Source of the DNA: Calliopsis andreniformis
Lineage: Eukaryota; Arthropoda; Insecta; Hymenoptera; Andrenidae
Length of the DNA: 64,000 nucleotides
Assembly (NCBI RefSeq): GCF_051401765.1
Contig: NW_027480492.1
Span: 434,001-498,000 of the forward strand
Direction: 5' to 3'
The position numbers and the translations under genes were made by a program. Shown piece by piece: positions 1-11,375 of the stretch; position 1 is the stretch's first letter; each line of letters opens with the position of its first letter. The notes beneath the pieces are model-generated. The model had not been told where the DNA came from. It did no database searches and was given only the letters and a program-made list of their open reading frames with translations.

Positions 1-920
1 CTCAATTGTCAGTTTTCTATACTCAATCCTCAATCTTCAATATTCAAATCTCAAACCTCAAACCTCAAACCTCAATCCTCAATGATCAATCCTCAAACCT
101 CAACCTTCAATGCTCAACCATTAATCCTGAATCCTCAATCCTCAATCCTCAATCCTCAATCCTCAATTCCCAATCCTCATTAGAATATCCTCAATTGTCG
201 GTTTTCTATACTCAATCCTCAATCTTCAATATTCAAATCTCAATCCTCAAACCTCAAACCTCAATCCTCAATGATCAATCCTCAATCCGCAATCCTCAGT
301 CCTCAACCCTCAGCACTCATCCTCAAGCTTCAATCCTCAATCCTCAATCCTCAATCTTCAATCCTCAATACTCTACCTTCAATCCTCAATCCTCAGTCCT
401 CAAACCTCAATTCTGAATTCTCAATCCTGAATCCTCAATCTTCAGCCCTCAGCCCTCAACAATCAGTTGTCAATCCTCAGTCCCAAATCCTCAATCCTCA
501 ACCCTCAGTCCTCATCCTAAATTCTCAATTCTCAGTCCTCAATCCTCAATCCTCAATCCTCAACCCACAGCCCTCATCCTCAATCCACAACCCTCAATCC
601 TCAATCCGCAATCTTCAATCCTCAATCCTCAATCCTCAATCCTCAATCCTCAATCCTCATTCTTCAATCCTCAATACCCAATCCTGAATCTTCAATCCTC
701 AATCCTCAATCCTCAATTCTCAATCCTCAATACTCAATCCTCAGACCTCAAACATCAATACTCAATCCTCAGTCCTCGTCCTCAATCCACAACCCTCAAC
801 CCTCAACCCTCAATCTTCAATCCTCAATACTCAATCTTCAATCCTCAATCCTCAGTCCTCAATCCTCAATCCTCAATCCTCAATCCTCAATCCTCAATCG
901 TCAATCTTCAATCCTCAATA
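1..920 (+). repeat. Higher-order block A, copy 1 (left-truncated by the window)
   Basis: This block matches 7,164-8,083 at a constant offset of 7,163 bases, including the variant units TCAATTG-TCAGTTT-TCTATAC near its start and TCTACCT near 371. The second half resembles the start of family D (12,738 onward) but has TCAATCC where most D copies have TGAATCC after TCTATAC. The copies diverge near 921, where this one reads TCAATAC-CCAATCC and the other TCAATAC-TCAATCT. It also contains a local near-duplication: the TCAATTG-TCAGTTT stretch recurs about 190 bases in. Confidence 0.85.
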
Positions 921-1573
921 CCCAATCCTCAATCTTCAATCCTCAATCCTCAATCCTCAATCCTCAATCCTTAATCCTCAATCCTCAATCTTCAATCCTC
1001 AGTCCCAAGTCCTCAATCTTCAATACTGAATCCTCAATCCGCAATCTTCAATCCACAATACTCAATCTTCAATCATCAATCCTCAATCCTCAATCCTCAA
1101 TCCTCAATCCTCATTCTTCAATCCTCAATACCCAATCCTGAATCTTCAATCCTCAATCCTCAATCCTCAACTCTCAATCCTCAATCCTCCATCCTCAGAC
1201 CTCAAACATCAACACTCAATCCTCAGTCCTCGTCCTCAATCCACAACCCTCAATCCTCAATCTTCAATCCTCAATCCTCAATCCTCAATCCTCAATCCTC
1301 AATCCTCAGCCCTCAAACCTCAATCCTGAATCCTCAATCCTGAATCCTCAATCTTCAGCCACCACTCCTCAACAATCAGTTGTCAATCCTCAATCCTCAA
1401 TAGAGTATCATCAATTCACAGTTTTCATTACTCAATACTCAATCTGCAATCTTGAAATCTCTATCCACAAACATCAATTCTCATCACTCAACCATCAACA
1501 CTCAGTCCCCAATCCTCAATATTCAATCCTCAATCCTCAATCCTCAATCCACAATCCTCAAACTTCAATCCTC
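905..1573 (+). repeat. Higher-order block B, copy 1 (partial)
   Basis: This stretch matches about 2,907-3,575 at a constant offset of 2,002 bases, which is exactly 286 x 7. Shared marks include the CCCAAGTCC junction near 1,005, the CACCACTCC variant near 1,360, and the block with AGAGTATCATCAATTCACAG near 1,405. Homology stops near 1,573, where this copy continues TCAATCG and the other TCACTCC. A third copy lies at 5,690-6,946. Confidence 0.83.
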
Positions 1574-2757
1574 AATCGTCAATCTTCAATCCTCAATACT
1601 CAATCTTCAATCCTCAATCGTCAATCCTCAATCCTCAATCCTCATTCTTCAATCCTCAATACCCAATCCTCAATCTTCAATCCTCAATCCTCAATCCTCA
1701 ATCCACAACTCTCAATCCTCAATCCTCAATCCTCAAACCTCAATCCTCAACCGTCAGTCCTCTTCCTCAATCCTCAAACATCAATACTCAATCCTCAATC
1801 CTCAATCCTCAATCCTCAATCCTCAATCCTCAATATTCAACACACAATCCTCAGCCATGGATCCTCAATACTCAACCATCAATCCTCAATTCTCAATACC
1901 CAATAGAATATCCTGAATTCTCATGGTTCAATACTCAATCCACAAAATCCAATAATCAAACCTCAGTCCTCAAACACCAATTCTCAGCAGTCAATCCTCA
2001 ATACTCAGTCCTCTCTCTTCAATCCTCAATCCTCAATCCTCAATCCTCAATCCTCAATCCTCAAACTTCAATCCTCACTCCTCAATCTTCAATCCTCAAT
2101 ACTCAACCTTCAATCCTCAACCCTCAGTCCTCAAACCTCAATCCTTATTCCTCAATCCTCAATACCCAATCCTCAATCTTCAATCCTCAATCCTCAATCC
2201 TCAATTCTCAATCCTCAATCCTCAGTCCTCAGCCCTCAAACCTCAATCCTCAACCCTCAGTCCTCATCCTCAATCCTCAATCCTCAATCCTCAATCCTCA
2301 ATCCTCAATCTTCAATCCTCAATACTCAATCTTCAATCCTCAATCCTCAATACTAAATCCTCAACACTCAGTCCTCAATCCTCAATCCTCATTCCTCAAA
2401 CCTCAATCCTCAACCCTCAGACCTCATTCTCAATTCTCAATTCTCAATTCTCAATCCTCAATCCTCAATCTTCAATCCTCAATCCTCAATCCTCAATTCC
2501 CAATCCTCATTAGAATATCCTCAACTGTCAGTTTTCTATACTCAATCCTCAATCTTCAATATTCAAATCTCAATCCTCAATGAACAATCCTCAATCCGCA
2601 ATCCTCAGTCCTCAAACTTCATTCCTCAATATTCAATGCTCAACCCTCAATTCACAACACTCAATCCTGAATTATCAGTGCTCTATACTCAATCCTCAAA
2701 CCTCAATCCTCAATATTCGATCATCAATCAATCCTAAATACTCAATCCTCAATCCTC
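1573..2757 (+). repeat. Higher-order block C, copy 1
   Basis: This block matches about 8,290-9,480 at offsets of 6,716 and then 6,709 bases, the change being one missing TCAATTC unit near 2,440 relative to 9,150. A private mark, CCATGG at 1,855-1,860, recurs only at 8,571-8,576; other homologous positions read CCATGAATCC or CCATCAATCC. The block ends with the left edge of diverged block S1, including the 11-base unit TCAATCAATCC near 2,713. It then switches to pure TCAATCC units instead of continuing into the S1 core. Confidence 0.83.
2521..2757 (+). repeat. Diverged block S1, left fragment only
   Basis: From TCAACTG-TCAGTTT at 2,521 this follows the left part of block S1, with TCAATGA-ACAATCC, TCAGTGC-TCTATAC and the TCAATCAATCC irregular unit. 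After TAAATAC it enters plain TCAATCC units where complete copies go on to AGTATTC-TCAATTC-TGTGTCT. It is therefore a truncated copy joined to block B within a run of consensus units. Confidence 0.82.
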
Positions 2758-4075
2758 AATCCTCAATCCTCAATCCTCAATCCTCAATCCTCAATCCTCA
2801 ATCCTCAATCCTCAATACTCAATCCTCAATCCTCAATCGTCAATCTTCAATCCTCAATACTCAATCTTCAATCCTCAATCCTCAATCCTCAATCCTCAAT
2901 CCTTATTCTTCAATCCTCAATACCCAATCCTCAATCTTCAATCCTCAATCCTCAATCCTCAATCCTCAATCCTTAATCCTCAATCCTCAATCTTCAATCC
3001 TCAGTCCCAAGTCCTCAATCTTCAATACTGAATCCTCAATCCGCAATCTTCAATCCACAATACTCAATCTTCAATCATCAATCCTCAATCCTCAATCCTC
3101 AATCCTCAATCCTCATTCTTCAATCCTCAATACCCAATCCTGAATCTTCAATCCTCAATCCTCAATCCTCAACTCTCAATCCTCAATCCTCCATCCTCAG
3201 ACCTCAAACATCAACACTCAATCCTCAGTCCTCGTCCTCAATCCACAACCCTCAATCCTCAATCTTCAATCCTCAATCCTCAATCCTCAATCCTCAATCC
3301 TCAATCCTCAGCCCTCAAACCTCAATCCTGAATCCTCAATCCTGAATCCTCAATCTTCAGCCACCACTCCTCAACAATCAGTTGTCAACCCTCAATCCTC
3401 AATAGAGTATCATCAATTCACAGTTTTCATTACTCAATACTCAATCTGCAATCTTGAAATCTCTATCCACAAACATCAATTCTCATCACTCAACCATCAA
3501 CACTCAGTCCCCAATCCTCAATATTCAATCCTCAATCCTCAATCCTCAATCCACAATCCTCAAACTTCAATCCTCACTCCTCAGCCCTCAAACCTCAATC
3601 CTCAACCCTCAGCCCTCATCTTCAATCCTCAATCCTCAATCCTCAATCCTCAATCTTCAATCCTCAATACTCAACCTTCAATCCTCAATCCTCAGTCCTC
3701 AAACCACAATCCTTATTCTTCAATACTCAATACCCAATCCTCAATCTTCAATCCTCAATCCTCAATCCTCAATCCTCAATCTTCAATCCTCAATGCTCAA
3801 CCTTCAATCCTCAATCCTCAGTTCTCAAACCTCAATTCTGAATTCTCAATCCTGAATCCTCAATCTTCAGCCCTCAGTCCTCAACAATCAGTTGTCAATC
3901 CTCAGTCCCAAATCCTCAACCATCAACCGTCAGTCCTCAATTCACAATCCTCAATCCTCAATGTTCAACCATCAATCATCAATCCTCAATGTTCAATCCT
4001 CAACACTCAATCCTCAATTCTCAATCCTCAATGCTCTATACTCAATCCTCAATCCTCAATCCTCAATCCTCAATC
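2757..4075 (+). repeat. Higher-order block B, copy 2
   Basis: This is the most complete copy of block B. It matches 905-1,573 at offset 2,002 and 5,690-6,946 at offset 2,934, then 2,871. The 63-base change (nine units) is a clean loss in the later copy near 5,990. The copies part near 4,075: this one reads TCAATTT-TCAATCC-ACAATAG, the other ACAATCC-CCAATCG. Both transitions lie in runs of plain TCAATCC. Confidence 0.84.
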
Positions 4076-5690
4076 CTCAATCCTCAATTTTCAATCCACA
4101 ATAGAATAACCTCAATTCTCAGTTTTCTATACTCAGGCCTCAATCTTCAATCGTCAGTCCTCAATCCTCAATCTACAACCCTCAATCCTCAATCCTCAGT
4201 CCACGACACTCAACCTTCAATCCTCAAACCTCAATCGTCAATCCTCAATCCTCAACCTACAATCCTCAAACCTTAATCCTCAATCCTCATTCTTCAATCC
4301 TCAATACCCAATCCTGAATCTTCAATCCTCAATCCTCAATCCTCAACTCTCAATTATCAATCCTCCATCCTCAGACCTCAAACATCAACACTCAATCCTC
4401 AGACCTCGTCCTCAATCCACAACCCTCAATCCTCAATTCTCAATCTTCAATCCTCAATCCTCAATCCACAACCCTCAATCCTCAATCCGCAATCTTCAAT
4501 CCTCAATCCTCAACCCTCAATCCTCAATCCTCAATCCTCATTCTTCAATCCTCAATACCCAATCCTGAATCTTCAATCCTCAATCCTCAATCCTCAATTC
4601 TCAATCCTCAATCCTCAATCCTCAGACCTCAAACATCAATACGCAACCCTCAGTCCTCGTCCTCAATCCACAACCCTCAATCCTCAATCCTCAATCTTCA
4701 ATCCTCAATCCTCTATCCTCAATCCTCAACCCTCAATCCTCAGTCCTCAAACCTCAATCCTGAATCCTCAATACTGAATCCTCAATCTTCAGCCCTCACT
4801 CCTCAACAATCAGTTGTGAATCCTCAATCCTCAATAGAATATCCTCAATTCACAGTTTTCAATACTCAATCCCCATTCTTCAATCTTCATATCTCAATCC
4901 ACAAACATCAATTCTCATCGCTCAACCCTCAACACTCAGTCCTCAATCTTCAATCCTCAATCCTCAATCCTCAATCTTCAATTCTCAATACTCAATCTTC
5001 AATCCTCAATCCTCAATTCTCAATCCTCAATACTCAATCCTCAATCCTCGATCCTCAATCCTCAATCCTCATGCTTCAATCCACAATACCCAATCCTCAA
5101 TCTTCAATCCTCAATCCTCAATCCTGAATTCTCAATCCTCAATCCTCAATCCTCAGACCTCAAACATCAATACTCAACCCTCAGTCCTCGTCCTCAATCC
5201 ACAACTCTCAATCCTCAATCCTCAATCCTCAAACCTCAATCCTCAACAGTCAGTCCTCGTCCTCAATCCTCAAACATCAATACTCAATCCTCAATCTTCA
5301 ATCATCAATACTCAATCTTCAATCCTCAATCCTCAATCCTCAATCCTCAATCCCCAACTCTCAATATTCAGCACACAACCCTCAACCATCAACCCTCAAT
5401 ACTCAACCATCAATCCACAATTCTCAATACACAATAGAATATCCTGAATTCTCATGGTTCAATACTCAATCCTCAATATTCAATAATCAAATCTCAATCC
5501 TCAAACATCAATTCTCAACACTCAATCCTCAATACGCATTCCTCTCTCTTCAATCCTCAATCCTCAATCCGCAATCCTCAATCCTCAATCTTCAATTCTC
5601 AATACTCAATCATCAATTCGCAATCTTCAATCCTCGATCCTCAATCCTCAACCCTCAACCCTCAATCTTCAATCCTCAATACTCAATCTT
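4076..5690 (+). repeat. Mixed higher-order segment with one block later copied at 51, 56 and 63 kb
   Basis: This segment has no near-identical partner in the first 10 kb. Its part from about 4,976 to 5,530 has clear relatives at about 50,899-51,450, 56,470-57,020 and 63,535-64,000. They share TCGATCC followed by TCATGCT, the TTCAGCACACAACC variant, and the TGAATTC-TCATGGT stretch near 5,448. The first part (4,270-4,970) resembles the TCAGACC-TCAAACA and CACAGTTTTCAATAC segments of other families. It looks like an older relative of the amplified units, but relative age is an inference. Confidence 0.7.
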
Positions 5691-6946
5691 CAATCCTCAA
5701 TCCTCAATCCTCAATCCTCAATCCTCAATCCTCAATCCTCAATCCTCAATCCTCAATCCTCAATCCTCAATCGTCAATCTTCAATCCTCAATACTCAATC
5801 TTCAATCCTCAATCCTCAATCCTCAATCCCCAATCCTCATTCTTCAATCCTCAATACCCAATCCTCAATCTTCAATCCTCAATCCTCAATCCTCAATCCT
5901 CAATCCTTAATCCCCAATCCTCAATCTTCAATCCTCAGTCCCAAGTCCTCAATCTTCAATACTGAATCCTCAATCCGCAATCTTCAATCCTCAATACCCA
6001 ATCCTGAATCTTCAATCCTCAATCCTCAATCCTCAACTCTCAATCCTCAATCCTCCATCCTCAGACCTCAAACATCAACACTCAATCCTCAGTCCTCGTC
6101 CTCAATCCACAACCCTCAATCCTCAATCCTCAATCTTCAATCCTCAATCCTCAATCCTCAATCCTCAATCCTCAATTCTCAGCCCTCAAACCTCAATCCT
6201 GAATCCTCAATCCTGAATCCTCAATCTTCAGCCACCACTCCTCAACAATCAGTTGTCAATCCTCAATCCTCAATAGAGTATCATCAATTCACAGTTTTCA
6301 TTACTCAATACTCAATCTGCAATCTTGAAATCTCTATCCACAAACATCAATTCTCATAACTCAACCATCAACACTCAGTCCCCAATCCTCAATATTCAAT
6401 CCTCAATCCTCAATCCTCAATCCACAATCCTCAAACTTCAATCCCCACTCCTCAGCCCTCAAACCTCAATCCTCAACCCTCAGCCCTCATCTTCAATCCT
6501 CAATCCTCAATCCTCAATCCTCAATCTTCAATCCTCAATACTCAACCTTCAATCCTCAATCCTCAGTCCTCAAACCTCAATCCTTATTCTTCAATACTCA
6601 ATACCCAATCCTCAATCTTCAATCCTCAATCCTCAATCCTCAATCCTCAATCTTCAATCCTCAATGCTCAACCTTCAATCCTCAATCCTCAGTTCTCAAA
6701 CCTCAATTCTGAATTCTCAATCCTGAATCCTCAATCTTCAGCCCTCAGTCCTCAACAATCAGTTGTCAATCCTCAGTCCCAAATCCTCAACCATCAACCG
6801 TCAGTCCTCAATTCACAATCCTCAATCCTCAATGTTCAACCATCAATCATCAATCCTCAATGTTCAATCCTCAACACTCAATCCTCAATTCTCAATCCTC
6901 AATGCTCTATACTCAATCCTCAATCCTCAATCCTCAATCCTCAATC
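5690..6946 (+). repeat. Higher-order block B, copy 3
   Basis: This block matches 2,757-4,075. It carries a 63-base (9 x 7) deletion near 5,990, where TCAATCC is followed directly by TCAATAC-CCAATCC-TGAATCT. Beyond that the offset is a constant 2,871 to about 6,946. Isolated substitutions distinguish it, for example TCATAAC near 6,353 against TCATCAC at 3,482. Confidence 0.84.
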
Positions 6947-7163
6947 CACAATCCCCAATCGTCAATCCTCAATCCTCAACCATCAATCCTCAATCCTCGA
7001 TCCCCAATCCTCAGTCCACGACACTCAACCTTCAATCCTCAATCCTCAATCCTCAATCCTCAATCCTCAAACCTCAACCTTAAATGCTCAACCATTAATC
7101 CTGAATCCTCAATCCTTAATCCTCAATCCTCAATACTCAATTCCCAATCCTCATTAGAATATC
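6947..7163 (+). repeat. Short connecting segment between blocks B and A
   Basis: Plain heptads with CCAATCG and TCGATCC-CCAATCC marks lead into TCATTAG-AATATCC, the usual left neighbour of the TCAATTG-TCAGTTT stretch. Similar connecting segments occur near 11,235, 12,545, 28,300, 30,935, 32,865, 39,085, 41,720, 50,285 and 53,060. No gene-like or unique sequence is present. Confidence 0.65.
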
Positions 7164-8083
7164 CTCAATTGTCAGTTTTCTATACTCAATCCTCAATCTT
7201 CAATATTCAAATCTCAATCCTCAAACCTCAAACCTCAATCCTCAATGATCAATCCTCAAACCTCAACCTTCAATGCTCAACCATTAATCCTGAATCCTCA
7301 ATCCTCAATCCTCAATCCTCAATCCTCAATTCCCAATCCTCATTAGAATATCCTCAATTGCCGGTTTTCTATACTCAATCCTCAATCTTCAATATTCAAA
7401 TCTCAATCCTCAAACCTCAAACCTCAATCCTCAATGATCAATCCTCAATCCGCAATCCTCAGTCCTCAACACTCAGCCCTCATCCTCAAGCTTCAATCCT
7501 CAATCCTCAATCCTCAATCTTCAATCCTCAATACTCTACCTTCAATCCTCAATCCTCAGTCCTCAAACCTCAATTCTGAATTCTCAATCCTGAATCCTCA
7601 ATCTTCAGCCCTCAGCCCTCAACAATCAGTTGTCAATCCTCAGTCCCAAATCCTCAATCCTCAACCCTCAGTCCTCATCCTAAATTCTCAATTCTCATTC
7701 CTCAATCCTCAATCCTCAATCCTCAACCCACAGCCCTCATCCTCAATCCACAACCCTCAATCCTCAATCCGCAATCTTCAATCCTCAATCCTCAATCCTC
7801 AATCCTCAATCCTCAATCCTCATTCTTCAATCCTCAATACCCAATCCTGAATCTTCAATCCTCAATCCTCAATCCTCAATTCTCAATCCTCAATACTCAA
7901 TCCTCAGACCTCAAACATCAATACTCAATCCTCAGTCCTCGTCCTCAATCCACAACCCTCAACCCTCAACCCTCAATCTTCAATCCTCAATACTCAATCT
8001 TCAATCCTCAATACTCAGTCCTCAATCCTCAATCCTCAATCCTCAATCCTCAATCCTCAATCGTCAATCTTCAATCCTCAATA
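7164..8083 (+). repeat. Higher-order block A, copy 2
   Basis: This copy matches 1-920 at offset 7,163 with scattered single-base differences, such as TCAATAC near 8,008 where copy 1 has TCAATCC. Run lengths of consecutive consensus units also match; five between TCAGTCC and TCAATCG were checked in both. Confidence 0.85.
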
Positions 8084-8400
8084 CTCAATCTTCAATCCTC
8101 AATCGTCAATCCTCAATCCTCAATCCTCATTCTTCAATCCTCAATACCCAATCCTCAATCTTCAATCCTCAATCCTCAATCCTCAATCCACAATCCTTAA
8201 TCCTGAATCCTCAATCTTCAATCCTCAGTCCTCAATCCTCAATCCTCAGTCCTCAATCCTCAATCCCCAATCCTCAATCCTCAATCCTCAATCGTCAATC
8301 TTCAATCCTCAATACTCAATCTTCAATCCTCAATCGTCAATCCTCAATCCTCAATCCTCATTCTTCAATCCTCAATACCCAATCCTCAATCTTCAATCCT
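8063..8400 (+). repeat. Local 231-base tandem duplication
   Basis: The stretch beginning GTCAATCTTCAATCC at 8,063 recurs at 8,294, an offset of 231 bases or exactly 33 units. It includes the TCAATCG and TCATTCT marks and the following TCAATAC-CCAATCC. The right repeat continues as block C and the left adjoins block A, so the duplication sits at the join between two larger units. Confidence 0.75.
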
Positions 8401-9480
8401 CAATCCTCAATCCTCAATCCACAACTCTCAATCCTCAATCCTCAATCCTCAAACCTCAATCCTCAACCGTCAGTCCTCTTCCTCAATCCTCAAACATCAA
8501 TACTCAATCCTCAATCCTCAATCCTCAATCCTCAATCCTCAATCCTCAATATTCAACACACAATCCTCAGCCATGGATCCTCAATACTCAACCATCAATC
8601 CTCAATTCTCAATACCCAATAGAATATCCTGAATTCTCATGGTTCAATACTCAATCCACAAAATCCAATAATCAAACCTCAGTCCTCAAACATCAATTCT
8701 CAGCACTCAATCCTCAATACTCAGTCCTCTCTCTTCAATCCTCAATCCTCAATCCTCAATCCTCAATCCTCAATCCTCAAACTTCAATCCTCACTCCTCA
8801 ATCTTCAATCCTCAATACTCAACCTTCAATCCTCAACCCTCAGTCCTCAAACCTCAATCCTTATTCTTCAATCCTCAATACCCAATCCTCAATCTTCAAT
8901 CCTCAATCCTCAATCCTCAATTCTCAATCCTCAATCCTCAGTCCTCAGCCCTCAAACCTCAATCCTCAACCCTCAGTCCTCATCCTCAATCCTCAATCCT
9001 CAATCCTCAATCCTCAATCCTCAATCTTCAATCCTCAATACTCAATCTTCAATCCTCAATTCTCAATACTAAATCCTCAACACTCAGTCCTCAATCCTCA
9101 ATCCTCATTCCTCAAACCTCAATCCTCAACCCTCAGACCTCATTCTCAATTCTCAATTCTCAATCCTCAATCCTCAATCTTCAATCCTCAATCCTCAATC
9201 CTCAATTCCCAATCCTCATTCGAATATCCTCAACTGTCAGTTTTCTATACTCAATCCTCAATCTTCAATATTCAAATCTCAATCCTCAATGAACAATCCT
9301 CAATCCGCAATCCTCAGTCCTCAAACTTCATTCCTCAATATTCAATGCTCAACCCTCAATTCACAACACTCAATCCTGAATTATCAGTGCTCTATACTCA
9401 ATCCTCAAACCTCAATCCTCAATATTCGATCATCAATCAATCCTAAATACTCAATCCTCAATCCTCAATCCTCAATCCTC
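8290..9480 (+). repeat. Higher-order block C, copy 2
   Basis: This copy matches 1,573-2,757, sharing the rare CCATGG (8,571-8,576). It has one heptad fewer near 9,150. Unlike copy 1, it continues through the left edge of block S1 into the complete S1 core. A private change reads TCATTCG-AATATCC near 9,217, where all comparable places read TCATTAG-AATATCC. Confidence 0.83.
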
Positions 9481-10258
9481 AATCCTCAATCCTCAATACA
9501 GTATTCTCAATTCTGTGTCTTGAAACCACAATCCTCAACCCTCAACCTGCAAATCGGCATCCTCGAACCTCAGTCCTCAAATCCCAATCCTCAATGCTCA
9601 ATCCACAATCCTCAACGCTCAATACTCAATCCTCAATCGTCAATCGTCTATCCTCGGCCGCCAATCCTCTGTACCCAATCGTCAATACTCAATTCACAAT
9701 CTTCAATAGATTGTCGTCAATTCTCAGATTTCAATACTCAATCTACAACCTTCAATCTTCAAATCTCAAACCTCAAACATCAATTCTCAACACTCAATAC
9801 TCAACCCACAGTTTTCAATCTTAAATCCACAATCCTCAATCCTCAATCATCAATCCCCATTCTTCAATCCTCAATCCTCAAGCCTAAAACCTCAATCCTC
9901 AATCCTCAATTCTCAATCCTCAGTACTCAAACATCAGTCCTCAATCCTCAATACTCAATCCTCAATCCTCAATCGTCAATCCTCAATCCTGGGCAATCCA
10001 TCCTCAATCCTCAATCCTCAATACTCAATCCTCAATCTTCAATAGAGTATCGTCAATTCTCAGTTTTCAATACTCAATCCTCAATCTTCAATCTTCAAAT
10101 CTCAATACCCATACCTCAATCCTCAATCTTCAATCCTCAATCCTCAATACTAAATCCTCAACACTCAGTCCTCAATCCTCAATCCTCATTCCTCAAACCT
10201 CAATCCTCAACCCTCAGACCTCATTCTCAATTCTCAATTCTCAATCCTCAATCCTCAA
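9230..10258 (+). repeat. Diverged block S1, copy 1
   Basis: S1 is the part of the array furthest from the consensus. It starts with TCAACTG-TCAGTTT and has TCAATCAATCC near 9,433. Its core reads AGTATTC-TCAATTC-TGTGTCT-TGAAACC, then GCAAATC-GGCATCC-TCGAACC, CGGCCG at 9,655-9,660, TAGATTG-TCGTCAA and TGGGCAA near 9,989. Apart from the 11-base unit and a TCATTC hexamer near 10,221, it keeps 7-base spacing, so it evolved from the same array by substitution and is not an insertion. It holds a 336-codon open frame in one register, a by-product of the heptad. After about 10,258 it leaves the path followed by the other copies. Confidence 0.88.
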
Positions 10259-10649
10259 CCATCAATCCTCAATTCTCAATACCCAGTAGAATATCCTGAA
10301 TTCTCATGGTTCAATACTCAATCCACAAAATTCAATAATCAAATCTCAATCCTCAGACATCAATTCTCAGCACTCAATCCTCAATAGTCAGTCCTCTCTC
10401 TTCAATCCTCCATCCTCAATCCTCAAGCCTCAAGCGTCAATCCTCAACCCTCAATCCTCAACCCTCAATCCTCAGTCCTCATTCCTCAATCCGGAATCCT
10501 CAATTCTGAATCCTCAATCTTCAGCCGTCAGTCCTCAACAATCAATTGTCAATCCTCAATCCTCAATAGAATATCCTCAATTCACAGCTTTCAATACTCA
10601 ATCCCCATCCTTCAATCTTCATATATCAATCCACAAACATCAATTCTCA
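10259..10649 (+). repeat. Join segment between S1 and the 1.3-kb tandem pair
   Basis: This carries two recurrent variant stretches: CCAGTAG-AATATCC-TGAATTC-TCATGGT (about 10,281-10,310) and AATATCC-TCAATTC-ACAGCTT (about 10,569-10,590). The same order occurs near 27,340-27,720, 38,135-38,510 and 52,110-52,490, so this is a shared path from which S1 has been spliced away on the left. Confidence 0.7.
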
Positions 10650-11375
10650 TCACTCAACGCTCAACACTCAGTTCTCAATCTTCAATCCTCAATCCTCAAT
10701 CCTCAATCCTCAATCCTCAATCCTCAATCCTCAGTAATCAATCCTCAATCTTCAATACTGAATCGTCAATCCTCAGTCCTCAATCCTCAATCCTCAATTC
10801 TCTTTCCTCAAACCTCAATCCTCAACCCTCAGCCCTCATCCTTAATCCTCAGTCCTCAATCCTCAATCCTCAATCCTTAATCCTCAATCCCCAATCTTCA
10901 ATCCTCAGTCCCAAATCCTCAGTCTTCAATACTCAACCCTCAATCCTCAATCTTCGATCCTCAATACTCAATCTTCAATCCGCAATCCTCAATCCTCAAT
11001 TCTCAATCCTCAATCCTCATTCTTCAATCCTCAATACCCAATCCTGAATCTTCAATCCTCAATCCTCAATCCTCAACTCTCAATCCTCAATCCTCAATAC
11101 TCAGACCTCAAACATCAATACTCAACCCTCAGTCCACGTCCTCTTTCCACATCCCTCAATTCTCAATCCTCAATCTTCAATCCTCAATCCCCTATCCTCA
11201 ATCCTCAATCCACAATCCTCAATCCTCAATCCTCGATCCACAATCCCCAATCGTCAATCCTCAATCCTCAACCATCAATCCTCAATCCTCGATCCCCAAT
11301 CCTCAATCCTCAATCCTCAATCCTCAAACCTCAACCTTCAATGCTCAACCATTAATCCTGAATCCTCAATCCTCA
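10650..11375 (+). repeat. 1.31-kb tandem pair, left arm
   Basis: This matches about 11,955-12,690 at an offset of 1,305, then 1,312 bases after a one-unit length difference. Both arms contain TCAACGC, TCAGTAA, TCTTTCC-ACATCCC and CCCTATC. The ACATCCC mark is shared only by these two arms; homologous places at 28,205, 30,848, 32,775, 38,998, 41,635 and 52,975 read ACAACCC. That supports a local duplication after the change arose. Confidence 0.8.

Noticed and set aside
9490..9600. S1 core as an inserted mobile element or gene fragment
   Set aside because: It parses without gaps into 7-base units in phase with its flanks, and has no terminal repeats or target duplication. It is a diverged part of the array.
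9289..10299. 336-codon open frames (also at 28,908, 39,700, 53,494 and 57,920) as a repeated protein gene
   Set aside because: The heptad alone keeps all + frames open, the peptide is only degenerate S-S-I-L-N-P-Q, overlapping frames are equally open (for example 9,594-9,824), and no promoter, splice or ribosome-site signal was seen.
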